Assembly (NCBI RefSeq): GCF_001667035.1
Contig: NZ_LZIR01000008.1
Coordinates: 124,001-188,000, forward strand
Origin: Mycobacterium sp. 852002-51057_SCH5723018
GTDB taxonomy: Bacteria; Actinomycetota; Actinomycetes; Mycobacteriales; Mycobacteriaceae
Length of the DNA: 64,000 nucleotides
Reading direction: 5' to 3'
Shown here piece by piece: positions 17,005-25,654 of this stretch (positions are counted from its first letter, which is position 1; each line of letters begins with the position of its first letter). The notes beneath the pieces are model-generated. The model had not been told where the DNA came from. It ran no database searches and worked only from the letters and a program-made list of their open reading frames with translations. The position numbers were made by a program, and so were the translations under genes.

Positions 17005-18375
17005 ATGAGCTTGTCTGAATCTAAAGGTACCGCTGTAGTTCTCGGGGCCAGCATCGCTGGATTGCTGGCCGCGCGGGTCCTCGCCGACTTCTACGGCGAC
17101 GTGACTGTCGTCGAACGCGATCTCCTCCCGGGCGGCCCGCTGACGCGTCGCGGGGTGCCGCAAGGCGGCCTGCCTCACATCCCGGCAGCCCGGCTGACGC
17201 GGACCCTGGACCAGCTGTTCCCCGGTTTCCTCGATGAGCTGGTCGTCGGCGGCGCGCGCGTCTGGAACGACGGCGACCTGTCGCGGCTGTGCATGACATT
17301 CGGCGGACACCAGCTGCTGCGTTCCGGCAGAGTCCCCGATCCCGAGTCCATCGTCATCCACTACGCGCACCGGCCGTTTCTCGAGTGGAGTTTGCGTCGC
17401 CGGGTGCATGCCATTCCCAACGTGGAGTTTCTGCAGGGTTGCGACGCGGTGCGGCTGACGTCGACCCAGGAGCGTGGCCGTGTGACGGGCGTCGTGGTGG
17501 CGCGGCGTGACTCTGGCGCCGAAAACACCCTGACGGCAGATCTTGTCATCGACGCCACCGGGCGGGGCTCGCGGACACCGATGTTTCTCGAGGAACTCGG
17601 CTACGGTCGTCCACGCGAAGACCAACTCAAGGTGCACGTCACCTACGCCGGCCTGCCGGTTCATGTAGAGCCGGGCAAGTTGCTGGAGAACGTCACCCTC
17701 ACCGCGGCCGAACCCAGCCGCCCGGTGGCATTCGCGATGTTCGCCGGCGAGAACGACGCCTACATGATCGCGGTGCAAACGCTGACCGGGCGTCAGGCAC
17801 CCACCGATCGCGCCGGGCTGTTCAATTGTCTGACCGACATCGCGCCCCCGCACGTGCTGGCCGCCGCGCGGTCCGCGGAACCACTCGCAGACGTCACGCA
17901 GTACAAGTTTCCCTCAAACCGGTGGCGACGCTACGACAAGCTGGCGCGCACGCCCGACGGCCTGATCGTGATGGGCGACGCCATGTGCAGCTTCAATCCT
18001 CTTTACGGCCAGGGAATGTCGGTTGCCGCCATCGAAGCGCTGATCCTGCGTGATTGTCTTGAGCAGGGCGACGAAAGCCTACCGCGGCGCTTCTTCGGTC
18101 TCGCTGCCAAAGAGATCGCCGTGGCGTGGCAGACGGCCGTGAGCTCCGACCTGGCGTTGCCGCAAATAGCCGGGAAGCGAACCGCGTCGGTGCGGCTCAG
18201 AAACGCGCTTGTGGAGCGCATGGTGTCCGCCGCGGAGACCGATCCGGTAATGGTCCAGCGATTCCTGCAGATGATGAACATGGTCGGTCCTCGCGCGGAG
18301 TTGTACCGCCCATCGACGATGCTGCGCATGGCAGCGAAACCACGAAATGCACGTAACGCGGACGCCGCAGCTTGA
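17005..18375 (+). CDS. FAD-dependent oxidoreductase (paralogue 1)
   Basis: About 456 aa. VVLGASIAGLLAARVLADFY is the GxGxxG-type FAD ADP-binding motif, DLVIDATGRGSRTPMFLEEL the DG-like block and IVMGDAMCSFNPLYGQGM the GD motif of the para-hydroxybenzoate hydroxylase/epoxidase fold. Such enzymes hydroxylate or epoxidise. GGAG directly abuts the ATG, so the TTG at 17011 (six-base spacing) may be the true start. A close paralogue lies at 23093. The methyltransferase gene follows in the same direction. Confidence 0.82.
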   Translation: MSLSESKGTAVVLGASIAGLLAARVLADFYGDVTVVERDLLPGGPLTRRGVPQGGLPHIPAARLTRTLDQLFPGFLDELVVGGARVWNDGDLSRLCMTFGGHQLLRSGRVPDPESIVIHYAHRPFLEWSLRRRVHAIPNVEFLQGCDAVRLTSTQERGRVTGVVVARRDSGAENTLTADLVIDATGRGSRTPMFLEELGYGRPREDQLKVHVTYAGLPVHVEPGKLLENVTLTAAEPSRPVAFAMFAGENDAYMIAVQTLTGRQAPTDRAGLFNCLTDIAPPHVLAAARSAEPLADVTQYKFPSNRWRRYDKLARTPDGLIVMGDAMCSFNPLYGQGMSVAAIEALILRDCLEQGDESLPRRFFGLAAKEIAVAWQTAVSSDLALPQIAGKRTASVRLRNALVERMVSAAETDPVMVQRFLQMMNMVGPRAELYRPSTMLRMAAKPRNARNADAAA

Positions 18376-18430
18376 CGAGGTTCGCCGCCTTCTTGTCTTC
18401 CGAACCGGTATTCGACCAGAGAAGGAAACG

Positions 18431-19330
18431 ATGGAACGAACTGAGAACGACACCTGGGATCTGGCCACCAGTGTGGGTATGACGGCCACCATGGTTGCCT
18501 CGGCCCGGGCGGCGGCCAGCAGACAACCGAACCCGATCATCAACGATCGGTTCGCCGAACCGCTGGTGCGCGCTACCGGTGTGGAGCTGTTCGCACGGCT
18601 GGCGAGCGGAGACCTCGAGTTCTCCGACATCGGAACCGGTTGGATGGCCAATTTTTTCGCCGTCCGCGCCCGGTTCTTCGACAGCTTTTTCCCCAAAGCA
18701 TCGGCGGCCGGCATCCGACAGGCGGTGATCGTCGCATCGGGACTGGACTCGCGCGCCTACCGGATGGCATGGCCGACCGGCGTCGTCGTCTACGAGATCG
18801 ATCAACCCGCGGTGATCGCGTTCAAGAGTGCAACGATGTCCGACCTTGGCGCGGAACCGGCCGCCGAACTGCGCACGGTGGGAACCGATCTGCGCCATGA
18901 CTGGCCAACGGCCCTGCAGCAAGCGGGTTTTGATGTCGCGGCGCCCACCGCGTGGATGATCGAGGGGTTGATGATTGGATATCTTCCGGGCGACGCGCAG
19001 AATCGCATGCTGGACCACATCACCTCGCTCAGTGCGCCGGGCAGCCAACTGATCGCCGATCATTTGCCGCGCGGTTCGGAGTCCCTCGGATCGTTGCTGC
19101 AGAACGTCGCAGCGACCTGGCGGCAGCACGGCGTCGACGCCGACTTCGCCGGCCTGACCTATTCGCATGACCGCAACGACGCGGAGAAGCACTTGCAAAC
19201 GTGCGGATGGACCACCAGTTCCCGCAGTTTGACCGACCTGCTCAGCGCTGCCGGGGTGCCGGCCGGCGACATGGACGCCAGCCCGAACGGACCGGGAGCG
19301 ATCAAATACCTGATCGCCACCCGACAGTGA
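18431..19330 (+). CDS. class I SAM-dependent methyltransferase, mycobacterial PF04072 type
   Basis: 299 aa from ATG 18431 with GAAGGA upstream. DTWDLATSVGMTATMVASAR is the family's N-terminal signature, QAVIVASGLDSRAYRMAWP the SAM-binding segment and YEIDQPAVIAFK the acidic loop. It belongs to the large set of mycobacterial leucine-carboxyl-methyltransferase-like proteins, mostly of unknown substrate. Its place between the FAD oxidoreductase and the decarboxylase genes suggests a small-molecule substrate in the same pathway, but that is inference. Confidence 0.85.
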   Translation: MERTENDTWDLATSVGMTATMVASARAAASRQPNPIINDRFAEPLVRATGVELFARLASGDLEFSDIGTGWMANFFAVRARFFDSFFPKASAAGIRQAVIVASGLDSRAYRMAWPTGVVVYEIDQPAVIAFKSATMSDLGAEPAAELRTVGTDLRHDWPTALQQAGFDVAAPTAWMIEGLMIGYLPGDAQNRMLDHITSLSAPGSQLIADHLPRGSESLGSLLQNVAATWRQHGVDADFAGLTYSHDRNDAEKHLQTCGWTTSSRSLTDLLSAAGVPAGDMDASPNGPGAIKYLIATRQ

Positions 19331-19539
19331 GCACCGTGGCTGGCCAAGCCCAGTCAAGCGCCTTGGCGCTGGCCGGTTGGTCGACTCGAGGGGGTCAGGA
19401 CCCCGGTGACCGTAAATATGGAAAATAAGTCTCATTAGCACCAGCCGGCAGGCCGACCGGGAGCCCATACTGAACGCACGACTTCCCAGCTGGGCTTCGC
19501 GCGACGACGGCGCATCCCCCCTTTAAGGAGGTGCAGCAC

Positions 19540-20076
19540 ATGGCCGAGATGCAGACAAGTGACCGCAGATTGGTGTGGCACGGCATGTTGTTGTTTCTGC
19601 TCGGATTGGTGACCGGCACGCAACAGCGGCGCTTCACCAACATGCGCATGGCGCTTTCGGCCCACCTCGAGGGCGTCATGAATGGCACCTTCCTGATGGC
19701 GCTGGGCGCGATATGGGGCCAGGTCGAGCTTCCGGATCCGCTACGCCGGACGGCCCGATGGACGGCGCTCTACGGCACCTACGGCAACTGGCTCTTCACC
19801 ACGCTGGGCGCCGCGCTCGGTACCGCCGCCGCAAACCCGACGCTGTCGGAAGGACACCACGGAAACCCCCGGCAGGAGCGCGTCGTCCTGCTCGGATTCC
19901 GTAGCATGCGCTATGCCTTCCTTACTTCGGTGGTCCTCATTCTCTGGGGGCTTGGCCGTCGAAAATCGCCGCAAGGCACACCCGTCGCACCGCCGCCCGA
20001 CGTCGCGTCGCTTGACGTCGACGACGTCGCACCGGTCGGCGCCGGAACCATGGGCACGTCCCGCTTGCCCCGCTGA
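19540..20076 (+). CDS. hydroxylaminobenzene-mutase/styrene-oxide-isomerase-like membrane protein
   Basis: 178 aa, ATG 19540 seven bases after AAGGAGGT. Four membrane segments are apparent: HGMLLFLLGLVTG, EGVMNGTFLMALGAIWG, ALYGTYGNWLFTTLGAALG and FLTSVVLILWGLG. The blocks NMRMALSAHLEGVMNG and ALYGTYGNW match what I recall of HabB hydroxylaminobenzene mutase and relatives, which rearrange hydroxylamines or epoxides within the membrane. UbiX and UbiD follow 12 bp and 617 bp later, so an aromatic-compound pathway is likely. The C-terminal 40 residues are Pro-rich and probably disordered. Confidence 0.68.
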   Translation: MAEMQTSDRRLVWHGMLLFLLGLVTGTQQRRFTNMRMALSAHLEGVMNGTFLMALGAIWGQVELPDPLRRTARWTALYGTYGNWLFTTLGAALGTAAANPTLSEGHHGNPRQERVVLLGFRSMRYAFLTSVVLILWGLGRRKSPQGTPVAPPPDVASLDVDDVAPVGAGTMGTSRLPR

Positions 20077-20088
20077 AAGGACAGAACG

Positions 20089-20697
20089 ATGCGCTTAGTG
20101 ATTGCCATGACCGGAGCGACCGGCGCCGCGCTGGGCATCCGGCTGCTGGAAGTCCTGAGGGAGCTCGAGGTCGAGACGCACCTGGTTCTCAGCGACTGGG
20201 CGCGCGCGACGATCAAGCTCGAGACCGACCACACCGTCGGCGAGGTCGGGGCGCTGGCTTCCCATTCCTACAGCGCCCGCGATCTCGCGGCCGGCATCTC
20301 GAGTGGTTCCTTCCGCACGGACGGCATGGTCGTCTGCCCGTGCAGCATGAAGACGTTGAGTGCCATCCGAATCGGCTTCAGCGACAACCTGATCACCCGC
20401 GCCGCCGACGTCACGCTCAAAGAACGCCGCCGGCTTGTCCTGGTCGCCCGGGAGGCTCCGCTGAGCGAGATTCACCTGGAGAACATGCACTACCTGGCGC
20501 GCATGGGCGCGGTGATCTTCCCGCCCACGGTCTCTTATTACTCGCGCCCCACCACCGTCGAGGAGGTGACGAACAGCGTCGTCGGCCGGGTCATCGATCA
20601 GCTCGGCATCGAGCACTCGCTCATCAAGCGCTGGAAGGACGACGAGCCTTCCATGAACGGCAGCCCGCTGCTTCCCTCCGTCAGAGGAGCGAAATGA
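20089..20697 (+). CDS. UbiX-type flavin prenyltransferase
   Basis: 202 aa. MRLVIAMTGATGAALGIRLL is the FMN-binding start, VVCPCSMKTLSAIRIGFSDN the conserved core, and LTLKERR-like and REAPLSEIHLENM blocks the active-site Arg and Glu. UbiX makes prenylated FMN, the cofactor of UbiD. The coding sequence overlaps the UbiD start by four bases (ATGA), so the two are translationally coupled. The presence of both in one operon argues for a dedicated decarboxylase. Confidence 0.92.
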   Translation: MRLVIAMTGATGAALGIRLLEVLRELEVETHLVLSDWARATIKLETDHTVGEVGALASHSYSARDLAAGISSGSFRTDGMVVCPCSMKTLSAIRIGFSDNLITRAADVTLKERRRLVLVAREAPLSEIHLENMHYLARMGAVIFPPTVSYYSRPTTVEEVTNSVVGRVIDQLGIEHSLIKRWKDDEPSMNGSPLLPSVRGAK

Positions 20698-22283
20698 GCA
20701 CCACCACAAGCACTCTCGCGAATCGGCGGGAACCCGACCAGGATGGGCCCGATCTGCGAAGCTGGTTGGCCACACTGGAAGCCGCCAACCAGTTACGCCG
20801 CGTCACTGCTCGCGTCGACTGGGACGAGGAGATCGGCGCGATCACCCGTGCCAATCTTTCACTTGGCGGGCCTGCGCTGTTGTTCGAGAACATCGTCGGG
20901 CACGAGAACACCCGGTGCACAAAGTTTTTGACCTCGGCCATCGGCAACCGGCGCCAGATCCAGCTCATGCTGGGCCTGCCGGAAGACACCAGCGATTCGG
21001 CCGTCGTGCGCCACCTGAAGGACGCTTTCCAGAAGCCCATCGCACCGCGCATGGTCGAGACGGGCCCCGTCAAGGAAAACATCGTCGAGGGCGGTGACAT
21101 CGACCTGTGGCAATTCCCGGCCCCGAAATGGCATGCCACGGACGGCGGTCGATATATCGACACGTTCTGCGGTGTGGTCACCGAGGACAAGGTGACCGGG
21201 CGAGACAACATCGGCGTCTATCGCGGAATGATCGTCGACCGCGACAAGATCGCCAAACTCATGGTGCCCACTCAGGGCTGGGGCGGCCACTTCCAGCAGT
21301 ACAAGCCCGAGCCGATGCCCGTCGCCGTTGTCTACGGGTGGCACGACGTATTGCCGTTCTGCGCGGGCAGCCCATTCCCCAAGGAAGTCTGCGAATGGGA
21401 CATGATGGGTGCCCTGCTCGGCCGGCCCGTCGATCTGGTGGCCTGCGAAACGGTGCCCTTGCACGTCCCGGCCAGCGCCGAGATCGTCGTCGAGGGCTAC
21501 CTCGACCCCGACCCGGCCACCTTCATCGAGGAAGGCCCGTTCGCCGAATACCCCGGCTACCTCGACGGCCACCCCGCGCCGACACCGGTCCTGCGGGTCA
21601 CCCGGATCACCCACCGCACCGACCCCGTGCTGCGCGGCACCCTGGAAGGGATGCGGCCGGGCTTCCTCGTCGAGGACTCGATGTGCAACTACGCGCGCTC
21701 GGCGATCGCCTGGAACATCCTCGAGGGACTCGGGGTCGGCGGCATCACCGACGTATGGATGTCGCAGGTATCCAACGGGACCAATATCGTGGTGCAGATC
21801 CACAAGGCCTACCGCGGCCACGCCCAGCAGGTCGCCGCGGCCCTGTGGGGGACCAGCGGGTCGGGCTGGTTCTACAAGCACGTCATGGTCGTGGAGGAGG
21901 ACATCGACATTCACGATCCCCAGGCCCTCGACTGGGCCGTGGCGTATCGGGTCAACGCAGGCCTCGGCGACATCACCTTCTACGGGCCAACTCTGGGTTC
22001 ACCGCTGGACCCGTCCACGCCGCCCGAGAAGGCGAACATGGCCAAGTACGGCAGCGGTGAATGGCACCGGGTGCTGATCGACGCCACCCGAAGCTGGGAG
22101 TTCGAACCGCGGCCGGAGTGGGGCGGCCGCCACTACCCGGCGATCAACAAGATCACCCCGGAGCTCGAATCCCGCGTGGCCGCCCGCTGGGAGGAGTACG
22201 GGATCGGCATCCCCTACCTCGATGACGAGCGCCGCGAACTGCTGACGATGGAGAAGCTGAGCAAGCGGCTGCCCGACGTATAA
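20694..22283 (+). CDS. UbiD-family prenylated-FMN decarboxylase
   Basis: 529 aa. The catalytic loop EEGPFAEYPGY supplies two Glu residues (about E280 and E285), and the N-terminal part carries the metal- and cofactor-binding Asn/Arg blocks (DNIGVYRGMIVDRDKIAKLM). UbiD enzymes reversibly decarboxylate aromatic or alpha,beta-unsaturated acids; hydroxyarylic acid decarboxylase subunit C is the closest named type I can offer. UbiX is immediately upstream and a tautomerase follows. The substrate cannot be read from sequence. Confidence 0.9.
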   Translation: MSTTTSTLANRREPDQDGPDLRSWLATLEAANQLRRVTARVDWDEEIGAITRANLSLGGPALLFENIVGHENTRCTKFLTSAIGNRRQIQLMLGLPEDTSDSAVVRHLKDAFQKPIAPRMVETGPVKENIVEGGDIDLWQFPAPKWHATDGGRYIDTFCGVVTEDKVTGRDNIGVYRGMIVDRDKIAKLMVPTQGWGGHFQQYKPEPMPVAVVYGWHDVLPFCAGSPFPKEVCEWDMMGALLGRPVDLVACETVPLHVPASAEIVVEGYLDPDPATFIEEGPFAEYPGYLDGHPAPTPVLRVTRITHRTDPVLRGTLEGMRPGFLVEDSMCNYARSAIAWNILEGLGVGGITDVWMSQVSNGTNIVVQIHKAYRGHAQQVAAALWGTSGSGWFYKHVMVVEEDIDIHDPQALDWAVAYRVNAGLGDITFYGPTLGSPLDPSTPPEKANMAKYGSGEWHRVLIDATRSWEFEPRPEWGGRHYPAINKITPELESRVAARWEEYGIGIPYLDDERRELLTMEKLSKRLPDV

Positions 22284-22332
22284 CTAGAGCCACAGTCGCC
22301 AAGCAACTGACAAATCGGCCGAAAGGATCCCC

Positions 22333-22761
22333 ATGCCCGTCTATCAGTGTTACAGCCCACCGGGACTGTTGAGCAGGTCTGCAAAAGCCCGAATTGCCGA
22401 CGAGATCACCACCATTCACACCAACGCAACCGGAGCTCCGGAGTTGTTCGTCAACGTGCTGTTCCAGGAGATCGCGGCAGGCGACTGCTTCGTTTCACGC
22501 AAACCGGCAACCAACTCTTACCTGTTCGGCGCTATCCGCTCGGGACGCGACCTCGAAACGCGCCAGGCGATGCTGCGCGAATTCTCGCGGATGTGGACGC
22601 GTGTCACCGGCCAGTCCGAGGCCGAATTTCTCGTCGCACTGACCGAAGTCGATCCCGTGAATGCCATGGAGGCAGGGTTGGTCTTGCCCGAGCCCGGTCA
22701 CGAACAGGATTGGTTCGACGAAAACCGCGACCGGCTCGCCGAATTGGGAGTGATGGCCTGA
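22333..22761 (+). CDS. tautomerase-superfamily protein, cis-CaaD-like
   Basis: 142 aa. After Met removal the chain begins with Pro1. Aligned by eye with cis-3-chloroacrylic acid dehalogenase, it keeps His28, two Arg (R68 and R71, two residues earlier than the reference) and the Glu before LPEPGHEQDWFD. The position of Tyr103 appears to be Ala. Pro1 acts as general base in 4-oxalocrotonate tautomerases or as acid in hydratase-type members. The UbiXD context suggests it acts on a ring-cleavage or unsaturated-acid intermediate. Good spacing to GAAAGGATCC upstream. Confidence 0.82.
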   Translation: MPVYQCYSPPGLLSRSAKARIADEITTIHTNATGAPELFVNVLFQEIAAGDCFVSRKPATNSYLFGAIRSGRDLETRQAMLREFSRMWTRVTGQSEAEFLVALTEVDPVNAMEAGLVLPEPGHEQDWFDENRDRLAELGVMA

Positions 22762-23092
22762 TACGTCCTTCGGCTTCCGATATGCCGACACTCGACTGGT
22801 CGTACGCAGGCCCATCTACGTTGAGATGTAACCGAAGCCGAGCGCCGAACCGGAATCGTCGATGACAATGACATGCCGCACGGCATCGCTGATTTGATCA
22901 CCGATTACGGTCAACCTGTGTGGTTGCCTCTGATTTGATCGACGTCGGTCCGCAATGACAATCACTGTTGTCTAGCGAAATCGCCATCGCCGCAGTAGAA
23001 CTCGCGTTCCCGATGGCGTTAGCCTTGCGGGGGGCAACGAGCGGCAGGCATCTTACGCTTCGCTGCCGATCGCATGGGACTAGGAGGAGTTG
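22762..23092 (+). other. intergenic, 331 bp, no gene seen
   Basis: I see no coding frame with support. CTGATTTGATC occurs twice as a direct repeat (22887-22897 and 22930-22940), the second 43 bp after the first. An AGGAGG for the next gene is at 23082. The repeat pair could be an operator. Confidence 0.4.
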
Positions 23093-24472
23093 ATGCAATA
23101 CGGGGAGCGGAACAACGCCGTTGTTTTGGGGGCAAGTATGGGCGGCCTGCTGGCTGCACGTGTTCTGGCCGACTTCTATCGGACCGTCACCGTGGTGGAG
23201 CGCGACCGGCTGCCCGATGATCCGGTAAACCGGCGTGGCGTACCGCAGGGCAGGCATCCGCACGCGCTACTTGGCAAGGCGGTGGAGATAACTGGCGACC
23301 TGTTTCCCGGCATATTCGATCAGCTGGTGGCCGATGGCGCAGTGAGGTGGAACGACGGCGACCTTTCGAGATTCTGGTCAATGTTCGCGGGTCATCTGAT
23401 GGTCCGCTCGGCGATTCCGGACCCCGCCTCGCTGACCGACTACCACGTGAGCCGACCGCTTCTGGAATTCGCGGTCCGGCGCGCGGTGCGCAAGATTCCG
23501 AACGTAGAAATTCTTGAGGAACACGACTTCGTCGGCGTCACGGCTGACGCCGATCACGCTCGTATCACCGGCGCACGCGTGCATAAACACGGAAGTACAG
23601 GCGAATCGGTCATCGCGGCAGATCTCGTTGTGGATGCCACTGGGCGAGGCTCGCGAATGCCGGTATTCCTGGAGGAACTCGGCTACCGCCGACCTCGGGT
23701 CGACGAGGTCGAGACGCAAGTCGCCTATGCCACTTTGCCCGTTCGCATTCCGCGTGGCACGCTGCATGAACTCGTCGCGGCTAACTATCCCATTCCGTCC
23801 CGCTCGACGATGTTCGCGATGTTCGCGTGCGAGAACGACATGTATCTGGTGCTCGGCGGCACCATTGGTGGTCAAGAACCACCCGCCGACCGCACCGAAT
23901 TGCTCGACCTTGTTGCCACACTTGCCCCTCGCAACATTACGGCGGCCGTTCGGTCGGCTGAGCCGCTTGCCGATATCGCACAGCATCGGATCCCGTCCAA
24001 CCGCTGGCGGCGCTACGACAAACTATCCCGCACACCAGAAGGGCTGTTGGTGTTTGGCGATGCAATCTGTTCCTTCAACCCCATCTACGGCCAAGGCATG
24101 ACTGTTGCTGCACTCGAGGCCGAGGCGTTGCGTGACTGCCTACGCAAGGGGAATCGCAATGTCCCACGACGGTTCTACCGCAAATCGGCCAAGGGGATTC
24201 AGGTGGCTTGGCGGACGGCGGTCAGCTCTGATTTGGCGCTCCCGCAGGTGCCCGGCCGGCGGCCGCTATCCCTGCGGGTCATGAACTCCTACATGGACCG
24301 GGTTCTGATCGCCACCGAGACGGATCCGGTTGTCGCGCAGCAATTCTTCCGGGTGGTGTGGATGCTGGACGGCCCTGCAGCGCTCTTCCGTCCCCACATT
24401 GTCTCTCGCATCGCGAAGGTGAACCGTGCTCGAGCGCAAAACCATGAGCAGCTGGAGGAGTGCAATAATTGA
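23093..24472 (+). CDS. FAD-dependent oxidoreductase (paralogue 2)
   Basis: 459 aa from ATG 23093, five bases after AGGAGG. It shares the full layout of the protein at 17005: NAVVLGASMGGLLAARVLAD, DLVVDATGRGSRMPVFLEEL and LLVFGDAICSFNPIYGQGMT. The two differ most in the middle, substrate-facing third. Together they bracket the methyltransferase, mutase-like, UbiX, UbiD and tautomerase genes. A preceding 331-bp gap suggests its own promoter. Confidence 0.82.
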   Translation: MQYGERNNAVVLGASMGGLLAARVLADFYRTVTVVERDRLPDDPVNRRGVPQGRHPHALLGKAVEITGDLFPGIFDQLVADGAVRWNDGDLSRFWSMFAGHLMVRSAIPDPASLTDYHVSRPLLEFAVRRAVRKIPNVEILEEHDFVGVTADADHARITGARVHKHGSTGESVIAADLVVDATGRGSRMPVFLEELGYRRPRVDEVETQVAYATLPVRIPRGTLHELVAANYPIPSRSTMFAMFACENDMYLVLGGTIGGQEPPADRTELLDLVATLAPRNITAAVRSAEPLADIAQHRIPSNRWRRYDKLSRTPEGLLVFGDAICSFNPIYGQGMTVAALEAEALRDCLRKGNRNVPRRFYRKSAKGIQVAWRTAVSSDLALPQVPGRRPLSLRVMNSYMDRVLIATETDPVVAQQFFRVVWMLDGPAALFRPHIVSRIAKVNRARAQNHEQLEECNN

Positions 24473-24779
24473 ACAAATCGGATTCGCCCCAAACAAGGCA
24501 GCTACGCCGCCGGCGGCGTCGTGTGAAACCGTGTCCGATGGGTTGTGTTTCCATCTCGCTGCGTGCCCAGCATCGTCGACAGGTGGCTGTTTCGGGTGAA
24601 GTATCACCTGCATCCCTCGAAGGACACAGCGGGCGAGCGTTGATCGCAAGACCAACCGGTCGATGGAATCAACGACGTTCAATCGGCCATGGTAGGCAGC
24701 GGCGGGATCGGTGGCCGGGGTTACCTCGACTTCGCGGATGTCGACAGCTTTGTCGAGACCACGGGCGGCCCAGCCGCGT
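24473..24779. other. intergenic, 307 bp, no supported gene
   Basis: One plus frame from about 24661 reads DGINDVQSAMVGSGGIGGRG and so on without a start, and may be the relic of a lost gene. Nothing in it could be assigned. It separates the aromatic cluster from the convergent IclR gene. Confidence 0.35.
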
Positions 24780-25559
24780 CTAGCCGGCGGCTTCCTTGTC
24801 GAATTCCGAGGCGATGTCGCGGGCGACGCGCTTGAGCAGCGGGGTGACCTCCGTGGCGGATTTCAGCGTGACGCGCGCCGCTGGGCCCGAGATCGAGATC
24901 GCCGTCAGCGACGGCGCGTCGGGCACCGGCACGGCGAAGCAGCGCACGCCGACCTCCTGCTCACCTTCGTCGACGGCGTAGCCGCGGGAGCGGCACAACT
25001 CGATATCTTGGAGCAACTCCTCGGGGGTCGTATGGGAGTTCTCGGTGGACGCGGGCATCCCCGTTCGCGAAACCAGTGCGCGCACCGAATCGTTGGGCAG
25101 CTGCATCAGCAAAGCCTTGCCCACGCCGGTGCAATGCGGGTACACGCGCCGGCCCACCTCGGTGAACATGCGCATCGAGTGCGGCGACGGCACCTGGGCG
25201 ACATAGACGGCCATGTCGTTGTCCATCAGCGCCATGTTCGCCGTCTCGCCGGTCCGTTCCACCAGCTCCAGCAAATGCGGCCGTGACCACATGCCGACGA
25301 GATGACCGGCGCTCTCGCCCAGGCGGATCAGCTTGGGCCCCAAGGAGTAATTGCGGTTGGGAAGCTGGCGCACATAACCCATACCGAGCAGGGTGCGGGC
25401 GAGCCGGTGAATCGTCGGCGCCGGAAGGTCCGCGCGCGCCGCCAGGTCCCCCAGCGCACCCGTTCCCCCCATGGTGGCCAAGATCTCCAGCAGCTCGAAT
25501 GCCCGCTCAACCGACTGAACACCGCCCGTGCCCCGAGTTCCGCGAGTGTCGCGAGCCAT
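24780..25559 (-). CDS. IclR-family transcriptional regulator of the glyoxylate genes
   Basis: 259 aa. The N-terminal winged helix (SVERAFELLEILATMGGTGA, then DLPAPTIHRLARTLLGMGYV) precedes the IclR effector domain (VAQVPSPHSMRMFTEVGRRV, HCTGVGKALLMQLP, RGYAVDEGEQEVGVRCFAVP). IclR proteins that sit beside gcl usually respond to glyoxylate or allantoin-derived signals. The gene starts 95 bp beyond the gcl stop, and that gap holds a palindrome matching the sites in the hyi-glcD control region. That supports autoregulation and control of the cluster. Confidence 0.9.
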   Translation of the reverse strand: MARDTRGTRGTGGVQSVERAFELLEILATMGGTGALGDLAARADLPAPTIHRLARTLLGMGYVRQLPNRNYSLGPKLIRLGESAGHLVGMWSRPHLLELVERTGETANMALMDNDMAVYVAQVPSPHSMRMFTEVGRRVYPHCTGVGKALLMQLPNDSVRALVSRTGMPASTENSHTTPEELLQDIELCRSRGYAVDEGEQEVGVRCFAVPVPDAPSLTAISISGPAARVTLKSATEVTPLLKRVARDIASEFDKEAAG

Positions 25560-25608
25560 CACCGCTTCCGATCCAGCCCCGCCTGGAGCCCGTCATTTTG
25601 ACTGGGCT

Positions 25609-25625
25609 TTTTCGTATCACGAAAT
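25609..25625. promoter_or_regulatory. IclR-type operator upstream of the regulator gene
   Basis: TTTTCGTATCACGAAAT holds the palindrome TTTCGT-ATC-ACGAAA. It matches the perfect site at 29478 (ATTCCGTAATACGGAAT) at 12 of 17 positions. It lies about 50 bp upstream of the iclR start. Confidence 0.55.
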
Positions 25626-25654
25626 ACACGCCAGCAGCAAGGCGCGCCGCGCGG

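Noticed and set aside
24473..24779. Plus-strand frame with DGINDVQSAMVGSGG considered as a gene end
   Set aside because: No start, no family and no upstream continuation; left as a possible relic.
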